This document shows, piece by piece, positions 63,665 through 64,000 of a stretch of DNA of 64,000 nucleotides. Each line of letters starts with the position of its first letter. The first letter of the stretch is position 1. The notes beneath the pieces were generated by a model that saw nothing but the letters and a program-made list of their open reading frames with translations, had not been told where the DNA came from and searched no databases. Made by a program: the position numbers and the translations under genes. Origin of the DNA: Flavobacterium sp. CG_23.5 (GTDB lineage: Bacteria > Bacteroidota > Bacteroidia > Flavobacteriales > Flavobacteriaceae); NCBI RefSeq assembly GCF_017875765.1, contig NZ_JAGGNA010000001.1, positions 2,321,001-2,385,000 on the forward strand. Direction: 5' to 3'.

Positions 63665-64000
63665 ATGTCAAGAGACACACAACTTAAAGAACGCTGGGAA
63701 CAGCTTGTAACGATACTTTCCGATCAATTTTCACAAGGAGAAGATTTAGATTTAGACTCCATTATTTACTTAATCGGGGTGCAGGAACTAGGGAAAGTGC
63801 ACAATGAATACAAAAAAGACGAGAAACTAAACCTCATGCACATCGCAATTTGTCGATTATTAGAGCCCTACGGTTTCTATGAATTCGAATTTTTTGATGA
63901 GGACGGTTGGCCACACTACAAGGTCAAAGAGGAGTTGCCACCACTAAAAGCGGGGGAACAATCGGTTTTAATGAAGGAAGCCATTGTTAATTATTTCCTC
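63665..64000 (+). CDS. Conserved hypothetical protein, 3' end outside the window
   Basis: The first 112 residues are visible: MSRDTQLKERWEQLVTILSD, then FSQGEDLDLDSIIYLIGVQE, LMHIAICRLLEPYGFYEFE and HYKVKEELPPLKAGEQSVLM. It is an acidic, helical, cytoplasmic protein that I recall as a conserved unnamed Bacteroidota gene. The leader (63558-63664) contains a run of ATCTAAAATC words. No catalytic motif is visible in the part present. Confidence 0.75.
   Translation, partial: MSRDTQLKERWEQLVTILSDQFSQGEDLDLDSIIYLIGVQELGKVHNEYKKDEKLNLMHIAICRLLEPYGFYEFEFFDEDGWPHYKVKEELPPLKAGEQSVLMKEAIVNYFL

Overview
The window is chromosomal DNA of a Flavobacterium-like member of the Bacteroidota. The evidence is the low GC content, the absence of Shine-Dalgarno sites, promoters of the TAnnTTTG (-7) type, SusB-like and TonB-dependent outer-membrane proteins, many families found mainly in Bacteroidota (DUF3078, DUF2480, DUF5689, DUF6377) and a complete Bat (Bacteroides aerotolerance) operon. 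No rRNA, tRNA, transposase, integrase, phage gene or CRISPR array was found. The sequence cuts a gene at each end (an MFS transporter at the left, a conserved hypothetical gene at the right).

Layout. 1-6.1 kb: MFS transporter, TonB-dependent receptor with its DUF5689 surface lipoprotein, and an FKBP-type prolyl isomerase. 6.2-10.2 kb: a GH97 alpha-glucosidase and a membrane regulator of the DUF6377 type. 10.4-11.7 kb: hflX. 12.0-13.4 kb: two unknown genes, each packed between attC-like hairpins like integron cassettes. 13.5-24.4 kb: the suf iron-sulfur assembly locus on the minus strand (sufA, sufB, a flavodoxin-like reductase, sufC, sufD, sufS, sufE, a SufT-like gene, DUF2480, DUF3078), interrupted by one plus-strand serine hydrolase. 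24.6-33.4 kb: a metallo-hydrolase and many exported peptidases (two tandem S8 lipoproteins, M1, DUF885). 33.6-43.4 kb: threonine dehydrogenase, a lipoprotein overlapping mfd, an ACT-like protein, yraN, a 206-bp tandem repeat, LD-carboxypeptidase, a secreted endonuclease-family protein and 3-hydroxyanthranilate dioxygenase. 43.7-48.9 kb: secreted class II cyclic-nucleotide phosphodiesterase, an antiquitin-type aldehyde dehydrogenase, and a HipA-like kinase plus HIRAN partner inserted exactly behind it. 48.9-52.8 kb: phosphatase, AlbA_2 protein, SDR and aldo-keto reductase. 53.0-62.1 kb: the Bat operon (moxR, DUF58, membrane protein, batA, batB, batC, batD, batE). 62.3-64 kb: a toxin-antitoxin pair with a broken toxin, CvpA, and the cut gene.

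The most notable structures are: (1) the two-cassette integron-like block, in which the first bases of each cassette are the inverted complement of the start of its own attC-like site; (2) the kinase/HIRAN pair, flanked by two diverged copies of the aldehyde dehydrogenase 3' end, so the island seems to have entered at that gene end; (3) a set of intra-operon spacers with unrelated sequences but one architecture, long imperfect hairpins built from short repeated words. All functional names rest on motifs read by eye; no database search was run.
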